Origin: Fibrobacteraceae bacterium | GTDB taxonomy: Bacteria > Fibrobacterota > Fibrobacteria > Fibrobacterales > Fibrobacteraceae | Assembly: GCA_017631885.1 (NCBI GenBank) | Contig: JAGBSH010000001.1 | Location: forward strand, 1 to 55,639 | DNA length: 55,639 nucleotides | Direction: 5' to 3' | Notes under the pieces: model-generated | The model's database searches: none | What the model was told of the DNA's origin: nothing | The model's input: only the letters and a program-made list of their open reading frames with translations | Position numbers and translations under genes: made by a program | Part shown: piece after piece, positions 1 through 10,225 of the stretch | Numbering within the stretch: position 1 is the stretch's first letter | Layout of the letters: the number at the start of each line of letters is the position of its first letter

Positions 1-210
1 AACAAGATAATTTTCTGTAGCCTTAAACAAATAATAAAAACGCTGAGTGTTACTCAGCCCTATCTTATTCACTGTTGAAATCGTTACTGTATTTTGGTTG
101 TCTTTTTGGATAGCAAGAAGGTTGTCATAGCCATATTTGCGAGGTTCGAAATCGAATTGACCATTTTTCTTGACAGGGTGTTTTACAGAAACTCCCTTCG
201 CTCGATCATG
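1..210 (-). other. Open minus-strand reading frame running off the left edge (fragment)
   Basis: Reading the minus strand from a TGA at 211-213 towards base 1, about 70 codons stay open and the translation looks protein-like (for example KYGYDNLLAIQKDNQ and NKIGLSNTQRFYYLFKATEN). No ATG, GTG or TTG start with a ribosome-binding site was found at its upstream end. It may therefore be the remnant of a gene whose 5' part was lost, or a gene that starts further upstream behind a frameshift. I do not recognise the family. The rest of it lies outside the window. Confidence 0.3.
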
Positions 211-367
211 TCAGATTGAGCAAGCTCATCTGCCGCGACACTCGCTTGCGAAGTTTTAAAGAAACTTTCTGCGCTCGGCTATGCCAACTCGCACAAGTGC
301 GGTTGTCGCGACGCCCACTAACGCAGGCAAAACCGAGCCAGTCCAGGTTGTCTTTGGCGATAGAATA

Positions 368-673
368 ATGTATATTGTGAATATGGTCAATTCTAAGGCA
401 ATCCTGTCTAATGACGGATGTTACATATCCTTCTCCTTTAACGGGCGGACTATACGGTTCAAGGGGCCGTATAGCCTTGTCAAGATTGCAAAAGTGAAGG
501 AATGGGACAATGGCTACTTGGTGGTCGATGCCGTATATAGCCAAAACAAAGACAAACTCGTTGAAGATTATATCGACCTGATCCCTATCCTTAAAGACCT
601 TTATATTGACCCGGAACATTTCTTGCAACCGATAAAATCTGTCGAGGTGGACAATGTCCGAGCAACAGCTTAA
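368..673 (+). CDS. DUF2442-like small protein
   Basis: This is a 101-residue protein read from the ATG at 368; a second ATG at 383 is also possible and neither has a clear Shine-Dalgarno. The frame extends upstream to 281, but that part looks like non-coding sequence. The arrangement of a short beta-rich start, the segment ISFSFNGRTIRFKG and a C-terminal part ending in DLYID resembles DUF2442 proteins, which are small and often sit next to DUF4160 genes. It overlaps the next gene by 20 bases, and a DUF4160-like gene follows that one, which supports the assignment. DUF2442/DUF4160 pairs are often listed as toxin-antitoxin-like; a function is not established. The G+C content looks higher than in most of the window. 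Confidence 0.6.
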   Translation: MYIVNMVNSKAILSNDGCYISFSFNGRTIRFKGPYSLVKIAKVKEWDNGYLVVDAVYSQNKDKLVEDYIDLIPILKDLYIDPEHFLQPIKSVEVDNVRATA

Positions 674-887
674 TGAAATCGCCGACAAGGCCGACATGAT
701 TATCGCTAACTACAGTTTCACCATTACGGACAACAGCGATGTCAAGATTCTCTATTTAAGCAACCCGGAGCAAGCCTGCGTTCTGAACAAGGACGGAGAC
801 ATGATTAAGTCCTCCATGGGCGACGCACAATTAGCCCTCGTTCAGGCTTATTACCTGAAAAACAAAGACTTAATCGGGAACGACTAA
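654..887 (+). CDS. Small conserved-looking protein between DUF2442- and DUF4160-like genes
   Basis: A 77-residue acidic, soluble protein that starts inside the last codons of the DUF2442-like gene, so translation is probably coupled. The first 25 residues look helical (EQQLNEIADKADMIIANY). They are followed by a short beta-like part (DVKILYLSNPEQACVLNKDG) and a helical C-terminus. No signal peptide or membrane segment is seen. I do not recognise the family. Its place in a three-gene set with two TA-associated families suggests that it works with them. Its stop codon overlaps the next start by one base (TAATG). Confidence 0.6.
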   Translation: MSEQQLNEIADKADMIIANYSFTITDNSDVKILYLSNPEQACVLNKDGDMIKSSMGDAQLALVQAYYLKNKDLIGND

Positions 888-1171
888 TGCCGAAATATTT
901 TCCATTCAAGATTGCAGGTTATTACCTATACTTCACGATGGCCTGCATAGTTGAATGCATCCACACACATGCAAGCGACTCAAAATTGACTGAAGCCGGT
1001 TCCGCAAAACTATTCATCAAGTCAAACGGAGATACCATTGTTCAGAAACGCGGCTCTCTTTCCGATAAGGATCTTCTGACCATCCAGAAATACATCAAGA
1101 ACAACTACTTGACAATGTTCGAAATGTGGTCTCAACATTCGGAACGCGGATTCTTCGGCGAGAACAAGTAA
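887..1171 (+). CDS. DUF4160-like protein
   Basis: A 94-residue protein with the layout of DUF4160: an N-terminal strand pair (FKIAGYYLYF), a His-x-His segment (CIHTHASD), a small turn followed by AKLFIKSNGD, then two helices that include LSDKDLLTIQKYIKNN and an aromatic-rich end. DUF4160 genes are small, often transferred, and usually lie beside DUF2442 genes, as here. The biochemical role is unknown; a toxin-antitoxin or nucleic-acid-linked role has been suggested for such pairs but is not shown by this sequence. The start overlaps the previous stop. An AT-rich hairpin lies 75 bases downstream. Confidence 0.65.
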   Translation: MPKYFPFKIAGYYLYFTMACIVECIHTHASDSKLTEAGSAKLFIKSNGDTIVQKRGSLSDKDLLTIQKYIKNNYLTMFEMWSQHSERGFFGENK

Positions 1172-1245
1172 GTTTGCAAATTGGCTAGAGAGAAAAAAAA
1201 AACGTGGATTGGATGAATGAAAATGCTTATCTTTCTACTAAAACA

Positions 1246-1279
1246 AATTATTTTTCTTTATTTTTAAAGAAAAATAATT
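1246..1279. repeat. AT-rich 14-bp perfect inverted repeat
   Basis: AATTATTTTTCTTT at 1246-1259 is the exact reverse complement of 1266-1279, with a six-base loop. It lies in the gap between the DUF4160-like gene and the convergent exodeoxyribonuclease gene. It could act as a weak bidirectional terminator, but it has no G+C in the stem apart from one pair. Confidence 0.5.
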
Positions 1280-1310
1280 GTATCATCTAGTCTATTCCAT
1301 TTCAGTCAAA

Positions 1311-1344
1311 GTAAAAAACTGCCGCCTTGCGCAGACGACAGTTT
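1311..1344 (-). terminator. Rho-independent terminator of the exodeoxyribonuclease III gene
   Basis: On the minus strand an 11-bp stem (AAACTGTCGTC pairing with GGCGGCAGTTT, with G-U pairs) encloses a seven-base loop. It is followed by a T-rich tail and starts 13 bases past the gene's stop codon. Confidence 0.75.
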
Positions 1345-1357
1345 ACATTTTCAAATA

Positions 1358-2152
1358 TTATTTAGTTTCTATTGGCGGAAACGGTAATTCTAAAGAAATA
1401 CTTATAGGGCAATGATCAGACCCCTCAACACCAGGGTGTATTTTTGAATCAATCACCGAACCAATCATTTCCTTATCTACAAAAGCGTAATCCAAACGCC
1501 ACCCCACATTTCTTGCTCTTGCCCCAAAACGATTTGACCACCAAGTATAAGCATCTCTTTTTTCCGGGTAAAAATGCCTGAAAGAATCAACAAAACCGTT
1601 TTGCACATATTTGTCAATCCAAGCTCGTTCAATAGGTAAAAATCCGCTGATATTTTCATTTTCTTTCGGGCGAGCAATATCAATTTCTTTATGGCAAGTG
1701 TTATAATCACCAAGTGTAATTACGTGCTTACCTTGTTCTAGCCACTGCAAAGAATTTTCTAAAAAAGCATCATAAAATCGGAGCTTATAATCTAAGCGTT
1801 CTTCGCCTTGTCCACCATTTGGGAAATAAACTGAATTTAAAACCCAATCAGGAAACACTAATTGAACTATTCGCCCTTCTTCGTCAAATTCATCAATTCC
1901 CATGCCGTAATTCACTTCATCAGGTTCGATTTGAGAAAGAATCCCAACCCCACTATATCCTTTTTTCTTTTGGCATGGATTCCAAAAAGAATAATACCCT
2001 TCTGCATCTAACAAGAAATCTGGTAACTGGTCTTTTTCGGCACGCACTTCTTGCAAGCAAAGAATTTCTGGTTTGGTTGCATTAAACCAAGATTCAAATC
2101 CTTTTTTAGTAACAGAACGGATTCCGTTTACATTCCAACTATAAATTTCCAT
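1358..2152 (-). CDS. xth: Exodeoxyribonuclease III (AP endonuclease, ExoA/Xth family)
   Basis: A 264-residue cytoplasmic enzyme of the EEP (exonuclease-endonuclease-phosphatase) superfamily that cleaves DNA 5' of abasic sites in base-excision repair and has 3'-5' exonuclease activity. The family motifs are all visible in order: SWNVNGIRS at the start, LQEVRAE with the metal-binding Glu, GYSGVGILS, GDYNTCHKEIDIA with the catalytic Asp-x-Asn, RNVGWRLDYAFV, and the final GSDHCPI with the catalytic Asp-His. The length is normal for the family. It is divergent from groES and has its own terminator. The ATG start matches the usual N-terminus of the family. Confidence 0.95.
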   Translation of the reverse strand: MEIYSWNVNGIRSVTKKGFESWFNATKPEILCLQEVRAEKDQLPDFLLDAEGYYSFWNPCQKKKGYSGVGILSQIEPDEVNYGMGIDEFDEEGRIVQLVFPDWVLNSVYFPNGGQGEERLDYKLRFYDAFLENSLQWLEQGKHVITLGDYNTCHKEIDIARPKENENISGFLPIERAWIDKYVQNGFVDSFRHFYPEKRDAYTWWSNRFGARARNVGWRLDYAFVDKEMIGSVIDSKIHPGVEGSDHCPISISLELPFPPIETK

Positions 2153-2238
2153 AGCTTACCTAGAAATAAATCGCGCCAAAAGATACATATTATTTCATAA
2201 AAAGCCGAGGTCTCTTTGAAACTTTTCCTTTTCTTAAA

Positions 2239-2257
2239 GCGTTTCAAAATGAAACGC
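2239..2257. promoter_or_regulatory. Candidate activator-binding inverted repeat upstream of groESL
   Basis: GCGTTTCA and TGAAACGC form a perfect 8-bp inverted repeat around AAA. It lies about 175 bases upstream of the -24 element of the groES promoter, a normal distance for an enhancer-binding protein of a sigma-54 promoter. It could equally be an operator for the divergent exodeoxyribonuclease gene. Confidence 0.4.
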
Positions 2258-2430
2258 GAAATAAAATCGTTTCATTTTTTTTCACCTTAGAAATAAAATA
2301 TTTCGCAAAATACTCGCATTTTTTGGCAAAATCCAACAACTTTTGAGTTTTAATTAAAAGAAAAGGCTTCTTTTTTTTAATTATTTTTGTATTTCAAGAA
2401 CAAAAAGCGCTTATTTAATAAATTTTGAAT

Positions 2431-2445
2431 TGGCACGATTTTTGC
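2431..2445 (+). promoter_or_regulatory. Sigma-54 (-24/-12) promoter of groESL
   Basis: TGGCACGATTTTTGC matches the sigma-54 consensus TGGCAC-N5-TTGC at every fixed position, with the required ten bases between the GG and GC pairs. Transcription would start near 2457, leaving a leader of about 49 bases before the groES ATG with a Shine-Dalgarno. The match is seen directly; its use by RpoN is inferred. Confidence 0.75.
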
Positions 2446-2505
2446 TTATTTTAAAGTGAAATTTTTAACTATGGCTTAAAAGCCAATAAAATGAGGTAAA
2501 ATACT

Positions 2506-2787
2506 ATGATTAAACCACTTGCCGACAGAGTTCTTATCGAACCTGCTGTTGCAGAAACTCAGACAAAAAGCGGAATTTACATTCCAGATAACGCTAAAGA
2601 AAAGCCAATGCAAGGCACAATCATCGCAATGGGCCCAGGCAAACGCAATGAAAAAGGCGACATTATCGCTCCTGAAGTAAAAGTTGGCGATGTTGTTCTT
2701 TACGGAAAATATTCTGGAACAGAAGTCACTGTTGATGGAAAGAACTATTTAATCGTACGCGAAAGCGATATTTTCGCAGTTCTCTAA
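2506..2787 (+). CDS. groES: Co-chaperonin GroES
   Basis: A 93-residue protein that forms the heptameric lid of the GroEL folding chamber in the cytoplasm. The start ([12 protein letters not shown]), the mobile-loop region ([18 protein letters not shown]), and the roof and C-terminal strand ([13 protein letters not shown]) are typical, and the length is normal. A GAGG ribosome-binding site precedes the ATG. The gene lies 19 bases upstream of groEL and is transcribed with it from the sigma-54 promoter at 2431-2445. Confidence 0.97.
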   Translation: MIKPLADRVLIEPAVAETQTKSGIYIPDNAKEKPMQGTIIAMGPGKRNEKGDIIAPEVKVGDVVLYGKYSGTEVTVDGKNYLIVRESDIFAVL

Positions 2788-2794
2788 TTTATAA

Positions 2795-4444
<1,650 letters not shown>

Positions 4445-4462
4445 TCCTTTCTTCCCTATTTT

Positions 4463-4491
4463 AAAGGTCGGGCTTTTGCCCGACCTTTTTT
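4463..4491 (+). terminator. groESL terminator
   Basis: A perfect 11-bp stem (AAAGGTCGGGC with its complement) around a TTTT loop is followed by six Ts. It starts 19 bases after the groEL stop. Confidence 0.93.
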
Positions 4492-4501
4492 GTATAAAGA
4501 A

Positions 4502-4524
4502 AACTACCGGCTACGCCGGTAGTT
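4502..4524 (-). terminator. Terminator of the PCMD lipoprotein operon
   Basis: AACTACCGGC and its complement form a perfect 10-bp stem around a three-base loop. On the minus strand it is followed by a T-rich tail, and it lies just beyond the stop of the lipoprotein gene at 4571, back to back with the groESL terminator. Confidence 0.8.
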
Positions 4525-4570
4525 AAATAAAAACCTTCTAGCGGTCATGAAAAAATTTTAAAAGTGAATT

Positions 4571-7234
4571 TTATTCGCCATAAATTAAACGCACTTCATC
4601 AACCCACAAAGTGGCACCAACGGAGCCTTTATACTCATTTCCTAAAGAACTTGAAGCCATTGCAATACGAATATGCGTTACATCAAAATTATCTGGAGTA
4701 TTGGTTTTTACAACATGATTATCAATACCAGCAGATTCCTTTAAAGTAGTATTAAAAGCACTTGAATTGTATATAGGGGATTCTGTGTATGGTTCTCCAT
4801 ACTTAAACTTTAAACGAATAGTTTTAAAACCATCTCTACTAGCATTAGTAATAGAAATTACATCTGGATCACTCTCATCTTCAACAGAAGTCGCTCTAAA
4901 CCAAGCACTTGCAACTAAAGTATTGACATCACTTGATGTTCTATACTGATTTTTACCTTCATTTGTAGTACTTGAACGGTGTTCTAAGAATACATATAAA
5001 TCGCAAGAATCCCCATTTCCATCGTATTTCGCATCAAATTCTACATAAGTAGGACGACCATAAAATGGGCGACCAAAATCTATTAATTCATTTCCATCTT
5101 CATAACCAGCCATTTTTAAGACACCTACACCTTTAGGGTTAAAGTAGGCGACTAACATATTTCCCGAAGCAAATTTACCCATCCCCATAATTTTGGCATC
5201 CTTTGATTCCATTTTTACAACCTGATTAGAATAATCAGAATTCGTAACTGTTACGCCTGCGGTACTAGTAGCCCCATTTCCGTTAGCCCAACCGCTAACG
5301 TCATTTCCACTCCAGCTATTAAATTGATAATTCGTGTATTGATAACCTGCTTGGAGGGTATAAATCTTTTTATCCCCTTTTTCATTTTTAACTATAACTG
5401 TTTTTTGACGAGCAAAATCATAACTAGAATTAACACTAATATCTTCTGTAGAAGCACCATTTGAAAGGGTTAAACTTTGAACTTTTACATTCCTCAAATC
5501 AAGGTCTGTTCCCATATCCATATTAAAGAGTATAAATCCAGTAGAAGCATTAATTACTCCTTTTACATTTCCGTTTCCTATTTTAATTTCTTTAATTTCT
5601 GGGAGTTCTGCTTGAATACTTGCGTTTACTGTCCAAGTAACTTCAGTTCCATCTTCTGCTTTTACTTTTATTCCTGCACTTCCTGAGCTCAAGTCTAAAT
5701 ACCCATCTGCAGGAGATACAATTTTTGCACCACTTGAAGTTGTAACTTTAAAAAATACCATATTTGCATCATCTGCAAAATCATTGGGAATTTCAAAAGA
5801 AATCGTGCGATTTGACTTATCTATATTCAAATTAATAGCTTCAAAATCTTCAGTTTCAAAAGATTCAATTTCAGCTAAGGAAGACTTTGGATAATCTGCT
5901 TTTAAAGTCCATGAATCTTGACTACCATCTTCTGCTGTAATTATAAATGTCCGGCTAGAACGTAAATCTAAAACATCCGCTAAATTTTCCGACGCTTTAT
6001 CAGAAACTTTTATAGTTACTTTCACTTGTTGAAGAGCACTTTCATTAGCTAAATGAAGGGTGACCGTTTTTGTTCCTTTATCAATCGTTGCACTAGATAA
6101 TTCATTCTCAGCTGAAATTTCTAAAAGTTCTTTTTCAGTAGATGCTACAAAGTCTTTTTCAGCAATGGACAAGAGTAATACCACATCGCGAGTTGTACCA
6201 TCTTCTGCTTTTACTGTAAAAACCTGTGACTCCTTCCAAGTTTGAACGGAATCTAAACTTGGAATAATAGTTGCTCCTTCTGATAATTTAATTGAATCTA
6301 ATACAGCTTCATTTACCACATTTCCATATTCTAAACTGATACTAATGGTATCTTCACTTTGGGAAATTCTGACTTGATTTTTAAAGAAAAACATTACACT
6401 CGTTTCTGAACTTTTCACTTTTTCTACAATAACAACCCAAACTTTTTCAGTTCCGTCTTCTGCTTTTACGGTAAATGAAATTGGCTTTGTCCAATCTTTT
6501 ATACTTTCTGGTTCTTCTAAAATAGTCGCATTACGCCCTAATTTAAAAGACTCCAATTTAATTTCAGATAAATTCGTTCCTAATGGGAATAAAACACTAA
6601 TAGTATCACCAGATGTATTAGTTTCTATTGAATTTTCAAAGAAGATTTCAAAAGAAGTATCACTTTTTTTAGCTTCTCCAGAAGATGAACTTAAATTTTC
6701 AGAGTCACTACCTTCACTAGAAGAAGATTCTTCTGTATCGCTTGATTCAGAAGAACTGCTACTTGGTTCAACTCCAGGAATTACAAATTGAATTTGCCAT
6801 ATAGCACGGTCACCACTTTCTGCTACAATCATAATGTACTTAACGAGGCTTACAGGAATCTTAATTTTATCACCCACTTTTAAAGGTTCTTCGTCGTAAC
6901 CTACTTCATAAGCAAGAGAATCTAGAGCTAAAGAATCTGTTGGGTAATTTTTAAATTTTGTGTTCACCAAATGAATACTAGCCATTGAACTTATATCAAT
7001 GGAACTAATGGTTACATATAAATCAGAAGGGTCTAAAGAGTCTAAACCTTCTTCTAAAGTAACAACTAATTTTTGTTCACTTTGATACACTGAAGGATTC
7101 GACGCTTCTTCTTCGAAATGAATTTCATTCATTTTATGATAATCTGATGTACCAAAAGTATCGTAATCAGCACTACAAGCGAGTACAAAAATACTCCATA
7201 AAATGCATGTAAAAAGTAACCTAACCTGTTTCAT
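4571..7234 (-). CDS. Large PCMD-domain surface lipoprotein with Ig-like repeats
   Basis: An 887-residue predicted lipoprotein with signal residues 1-19 and lipobox VLAC at Cys20. A poly-serine/acidic linker covers about residues 156-192. Four or five beta-sandwich repeats follow, each ending in a signature such as FTVKAEDGTEKVW (about residues 195-270, 280-355, 370-447, 455-540 and 548-630). The C-terminal ~250 residues (from YTNYQFNSWSG to LWVDEVRLIYGE) match the layout of the PCMD domain (PF13201, putative carbohydrate metabolism domain). I infer an outer-surface glycan-binding role; no catalytic residues were identified. It is the last gene of a three-gene operon, eight bases after a second PCMD lipoprotein. 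Confidence 0.75.
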   Translation of the reverse strand: MKQVRLLFTCILWSIFVLACSADYDTFGTSDYHKMNEIHFEEEASNPSVYQSEQKLVVTLEEGLDSLDPSDLYVTISSIDISSMASIHLVNTKFKNYPTDSLALDSLAYEVGYDEEPLKVGDKIKIPVSLVKYIMIVAESGDRAIWQIQFVIPGVEPSSSSSESSDTEESSSSEGSDSENLSSSSGEAKKSDTSFEIFFENSIETNTSGDTISVLFPLGTNLSEIKLESFKLGRNATILEEPESIKDWTKPISFTVKAEDGTEKVWVVIVEKVKSSETSVMFFFKNQVRISQSEDTISISLEYGNVVNEAVLDSIKLSEGATIIPSLDSVQTWKESQVFTVKAEDGTTRDVVLLLSIAEKDFVASTEKELLEISAENELSSATIDKGTKTVTLHLANESALQQVKVTIKVSDKASENLADVLDLRSSRTFIITAEDGSQDSWTLKADYPKSSLAEIESFETEDFEAINLNIDKSNRTISFEIPNDFADDANMVFFKVTTSSGAKIVSPADGYLDLSSGSAGIKVKAEDGTEVTWTVNASIQAELPEIKEIKIGNGNVKGVINASTGFILFNMDMGTDLDLRNVKVQSLTLSNGASTEDISVNSSYDFARQKTVIVKNEKGDKKIYTLQAGYQYTNYQFNSWSGNDVSGWANGNGATSTAGVTVTNSDYSNQVVKMESKDAKIMGMGKFASGNMLVAYFNPKGVGVLKMAGYEDGNELIDFGRPFYGRPTYVEFDAKYDGNGDSCDLYVFLEHRSSTTNEGKNQYRTSSDVNTLVASAWFRATSVEDESDPDVISITNASRDGFKTIRLKFKYGEPYTESPIYNSSAFNTTLKESAGIDNHVVKTNTPDNFDVTHIRIAMASSSLGNEYKGSVGATLWVDEVRLIYGE

Positions 7235-7242
7235 TCTTTACC

Positions 7243-9198
7243 TTAATAATTGAATCTAAAATTATCGATAGAAAGGCTAGCCCCTTCACCACCTCGGAAA
7301 CCATCACCTTTTTTCACAGCAACATGCCCATAGGCTGAAGAAGCAAACATAATTCTAATAGTTTTAACATCTTCTAAACCACTACCAAGTGTCAGAGAAG
7401 TAGTGCCAGCGAAACCACTTTCTAAAAGTTTTGATGGATCACTTCCATAAGAAAGTTCTACGGTTTTTGTGGTCTTAGGTACACTTTCTATATCGGTAAT
7501 GACACCCGTTGCAACGACTTTGTTATCCGCACTTAAAAGCATCACATAAATTAGAGATTTTTGTGGGTAATCTGAATCATTATTTGCTGTTGTATGGTTA
7601 TAAGCATAAGTTACATCAAATGATTTTGGGCGTGCCGTAAATGGTTTACCAAAAGTCATATCTTTTGAAAAATCTGAAGCTCCCGTTGATGGTGTTCCGC
7701 TTGAATAACCTTGTTCATAAATATCTAATGCCGTTGTCCCAGCATAGCTTCCACTATAATAGTAGCCACCAGCTAGTTTCCATGTTCCAGATATACCAAT
7801 AAAAGCCCCCGAAATGACACTTGATGTTAATGTGGCAATAGAATTTTCAAATGCTAGATTTGCACTACCTGCAATGGTAATAGCAGCCGCTGTTTTAGAA
7901 GTTGCCATTGCGTCACTAGTTGTTGCAAAGAAAGAATCTTCTCGTTTTGAAAAATCTGAACCAGGAATTTGATAACCTGCTACCACTTGATAAGTTTTTA
8001 AATTCCCATTATCATCTATAAAATCTAAAGGAATATAGCGCTCTAAATTATTCGTAGTATCTAGAGGGGATAATTTGACTTGAGCTAAATCTGAAAGGTA
8101 AGGAAGTTCAACATAAATAGAATCATTGTTTACATTAATTGTACATGATTCACAGCTCAACTTAGAAAGTAAAATCCCTTTAGGCACATTTATTAATATG
8201 CTCCAATTATCTGATTCACCATTTTGTGCTGTAATTGTAAAATTATACGAATAAGTCGTATCATTTATTTGAACAAATGATAAACTCGTGTTTGTTTTTA
8301 ATGTAACAGATGCTGTACTTGTCATTATAAAACGTTTTACTTGAATGGAGTTAAGAAGCCCTTTATCTTCTAAAGCAAGAGTAATTGTTTTCGTGTCATT
8401 ATTAACATTACCTGCTTCCGTATCTCCATTAATGTTAAACTGGCAAACACTAACTGATTTTTCAGATGAAAGTACTGTTTCCTCGCTAGAAGAAGATTCT
8501 TCTATTAAAGAGCTAGAGGATAAAACTTCGCTACTTGAAGAAATTTTTTCACTTGATGAACTGCCTAATAAAATACTACTACTTGATTCATTTAAAGAAG
8601 GTTTATTTTGTAAAGAATCTTGAGAACTTGAGCTTAAATTTTCAACAATTTCTTCTTTTGAACTTGAAGATTCATTTTTTTCAGAAGAACTAGAAAGAAT
8701 CTCTACTTCTAAACTATCTTGACTAGAAGAACTACTTTTTTCTGTATCTTTTGAACTTGAAGATACTACTGGAGTTTCAATTTCAGGAACTTCCCAAGTA
8801 ACAAGCCAAACTGAAGTAATTCTATTTTTATCATCTAAAACAACAATTGAAAAAGCATTCGTATCTTTTGTACTGATAACTGTTCCAGGTAAAAGTTCAT
8901 CACCAAGTTCAGGGTCTTCCATATCATGGTCAGCGGCTAGATACAAAGATGCCCCTCCTAGAGGAAGAACATCACCTACCACCATAGAATCAACCCAATC
9001 TTTTCTAGGTTTAATGCTAATGGTTTTTTCTAAAGAATCAATAGATTCTATTTCAAAGCCATCAAAATTGATTTCCCCCAACTCAGGAGCTTCTGCTTTT
9101 ACTACAGAAGATTCTGTGCAAGCTTCAAACATGAAAGCGACCATAAAAACAACAAGTGTCGCTAGCCATGATTTTATTTTTAAAGATTTAAATTTCAT
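7243..9198 (-). CDS. PCMD-domain surface lipoprotein with poly-serine linkers
   Basis: A 651-residue predicted lipoprotein whose signal peptide ends in FEAC (Cys27). An N-terminal beta domain (to about residue 140) ends in VWLVTWEVPE and resembles the first domain of the neighbour at 4571. A long Ser-rich linker with Asp/Glu (about residues 145-255) follows, then an Ig-like repeat ending in ITAQNGESDNWSI. A C-terminal PCMD-like domain covers the last 230 residues and ends in GEGASLSIDNFRFNY. It lies 12 bases after the barrel gene and 8 before the larger paralogue, so the three are probably made together. Glycan binding at the surface is inferred from the domain. Confidence 0.72.
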   Translation of the reverse strand: MKFKSLKIKSWLATLVVFMVAFMFEACTESSVVKAEAPELGEINFDGFEIESIDSLEKTISIKPRKDWVDSMVVGDVLPLGGASLYLAADHDMEDPELGDELLPGTVISTKDTNAFSIVVLDDKNRITSVWLVTWEVPEIETPVVSSSSKDTEKSSSSSQDSLEVEILSSSSEKNESSSSKEEIVENLSSSSQDSLQNKPSLNESSSSILLGSSSSEKISSSSEVLSSSSLIEESSSSEETVLSSEKSVSVCQFNINGDTEAGNVNNDTKTITLALEDKGLLNSIQVKRFIMTSTASVTLKTNTSLSFVQINDTTYSYNFTITAQNGESDNWSILINVPKGILLSKLSCESCTINVNNDSIYVELPYLSDLAQVKLSPLDTTNNLERYIPLDFIDDNGNLKTYQVVAGYQIPGSDFSKREDSFFATTSDAMATSKTAAAITIAGSANLAFENSIATLTSSVISGAFIGISGTWKLAGGYYYSGSYAGTTALDIYEQGYSSGTPSTGASDFSKDMTFGKPFTARPKSFDVTYAYNHTTANNDSDYPQKSLIYVMLLSADNKVVATGVITDIESVPKTTKTVELSYGSDPSKLLESGFAGTTSLTLGSGLEDVKTIRIMFASSAYGHVAVKKGDGFRGGEGASLSIDNFRFNY

Positions 9199-9210
9199 AA
9201 TTTCACCTAT

Positions 9211-10047
9211 CTAAAAGAAATAAACTAAAGAAAGGTCCAACGCTAGTAAGTTCACCGTAAAATTCACCATATTATAACTGAACTCGCTGTGTTTTTCACC
9301 ATTTTCTTCTATTTCAATAATTGAAGAACTTAACCCAAGCAAGCCAACAGAAGTTTCAAAAGCAAAATTATCTAAAATCATAATACTTATGCCAGGGTTA
9401 ATCCCTAGTTCAAATGACCAAGAACGATTTCTGGTTTTTCCCATGTCTTCCCCATCATCGACTTGAGAAATTCCATAAGAATATTCAAAGGTAAAAGAAG
9501 TTTCATTAAAGAAATAGATGTTTTTGGAATCCAAAATCTTTAGATAATTTCTTAAAATTGGCTGAACAAAGAAACCATTACTCACATATTTACGCCGTTC
9601 TTTAGCTTCTAACAAATCCTCTAAAAGTTCAAAATCTATGTCGTACATAGTTCTTGAATAACCAGCACGTAAACCTAAACCCAAAGCATCTCTAATAAAA
9701 TAGCCACCAAAACCTTCAAGTGAAAAAGTATAACCTTCTGCTTCGTAAATATCGCCTATTAAAACATTCAAGGCATCGTCTTTGGTATTACCATGAAGCA
9801 AGAATAAAGTGACACCACCGAATATATTGCCTTTTACAACAGCTTCATCAGGTTCTATTTTACGCAAAATATTCATTAAGCCAATCCGTTCTTCAGAAGG
9901 TACAGAAACATCTTTTTTTGTTTCAACCTGTTGAACTATTTTTTCTGTTTGTAAAGAATCTGCTTTTACAGAAATCGTATCAGCTGGATTTGCAAATGCA
10001 ATTAAAAAACTGGTAAAAAATACTAATGGGAATAAAAACTTAGTCAT
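9211..10047 (-). CDS. Predicted outer-membrane beta-barrel protein
   Basis: A 278-residue protein with an N-terminal signal peptide (MTKFLFPLVFFTSFLIAFANP). A short charged segment follows, then about 180 residues of alternating aromatic/polar strands separated by turns (GYTFSLEGFGGYFI, ALGLGLRAGYSRTMYDIDF, NETSFTFEYSYGI, NRSWSFELGINPGI), ending in LDLSLVYFF with a C-terminal aromatic, as outer-membrane barrels do. I do not recognise a specific family. It is the first gene of the operon with the two PCMD lipoproteins, which suggests a partner role such as anchoring or transport. Confidence 0.65.
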   Translation of the reverse strand: MTKFLFPLVFFTSFLIAFANPADTISVKADSLQTEKIVQQVETKKDVSVPSEERIGLMNILRKIEPDEAVVKGNIFGGVTLFLLHGNTKDDALNVLIGDIYEAEGYTFSLEGFGGYFIRDALGLGLRAGYSRTMYDIDFELLEDLLEAKERRKYVSNGFFVQPILRNYLKILDSKNIYFFNETSFTFEYSYGISQVDDGEDMGKTRNRSWSFELGINPGISIMILDNFAFETSVGLLGLSSSIIEIEENGEKHSEFSYNMVNFTVNLLALDLSLVYFF

Positions 10048-10161
10048 TTTAAAAAATTAGTAATTTTTCTTTTCTTACAAAATACTTTTTTTATCTTAAT
10101 CCCTATTTTTGCAAAATTCAACGATATTCAGCATAATAATTAGATTATTGGTTTTCCTAAA

Positions 10162-10203
10162 AAAAATATAGTGATTAGTTCCAAAACTAACCACTATATT
10201 TTT
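10162..10203 (-). terminator. Terminator of the GH5 endoglucanase gene
   Basis: AAAAATATAGTG and TTAGT pair with ACTAA and CACTATATTTTT around a short loop with one mismatch, giving a long AT-rich hairpin with a T-run on either side. It lies 23 bases past the stop of the GH5 gene. Confidence 0.65.
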
Positions 10204-10225
10204 ATATACAAACTAATTATTTAAA

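Larger units (their letters stand above)
2153..2505. promoter_or_regulatory. Divergent regulatory region between exodeoxyribonuclease III and groES
   Basis: This 353-base AT-rich gap carries no gene. It holds a 19-base inverted repeat (2239-2257), a GTTTCATTTTTT run (2269-2280) that is also present upstream of clpB, and a sigma-54 promoter (2431-2445). A small hairpin (2472-2485, TGGCTT/AAGCCA) lies in the predicted groES leader. A purine-rich ribosome-binding site (GAGG at 2493-2496) precedes the groES ATG. No CIRCE (TTAGCACTC-N9-GAGTGCTAA) is present. Confidence 0.7.

Noticed and set aside
206-697. 163-codon minus-strand frame over the DUF2442-like gene
   Set aside because: It is antisense to a three-gene overlapping set whose proteins look real, and its translation has no recognisable features.
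2153-2505. CIRCE/HrcA operator before groES
   Set aside because: Neither TTAGCACTC nor GAGTGCTAA or a close variant is present in the region.
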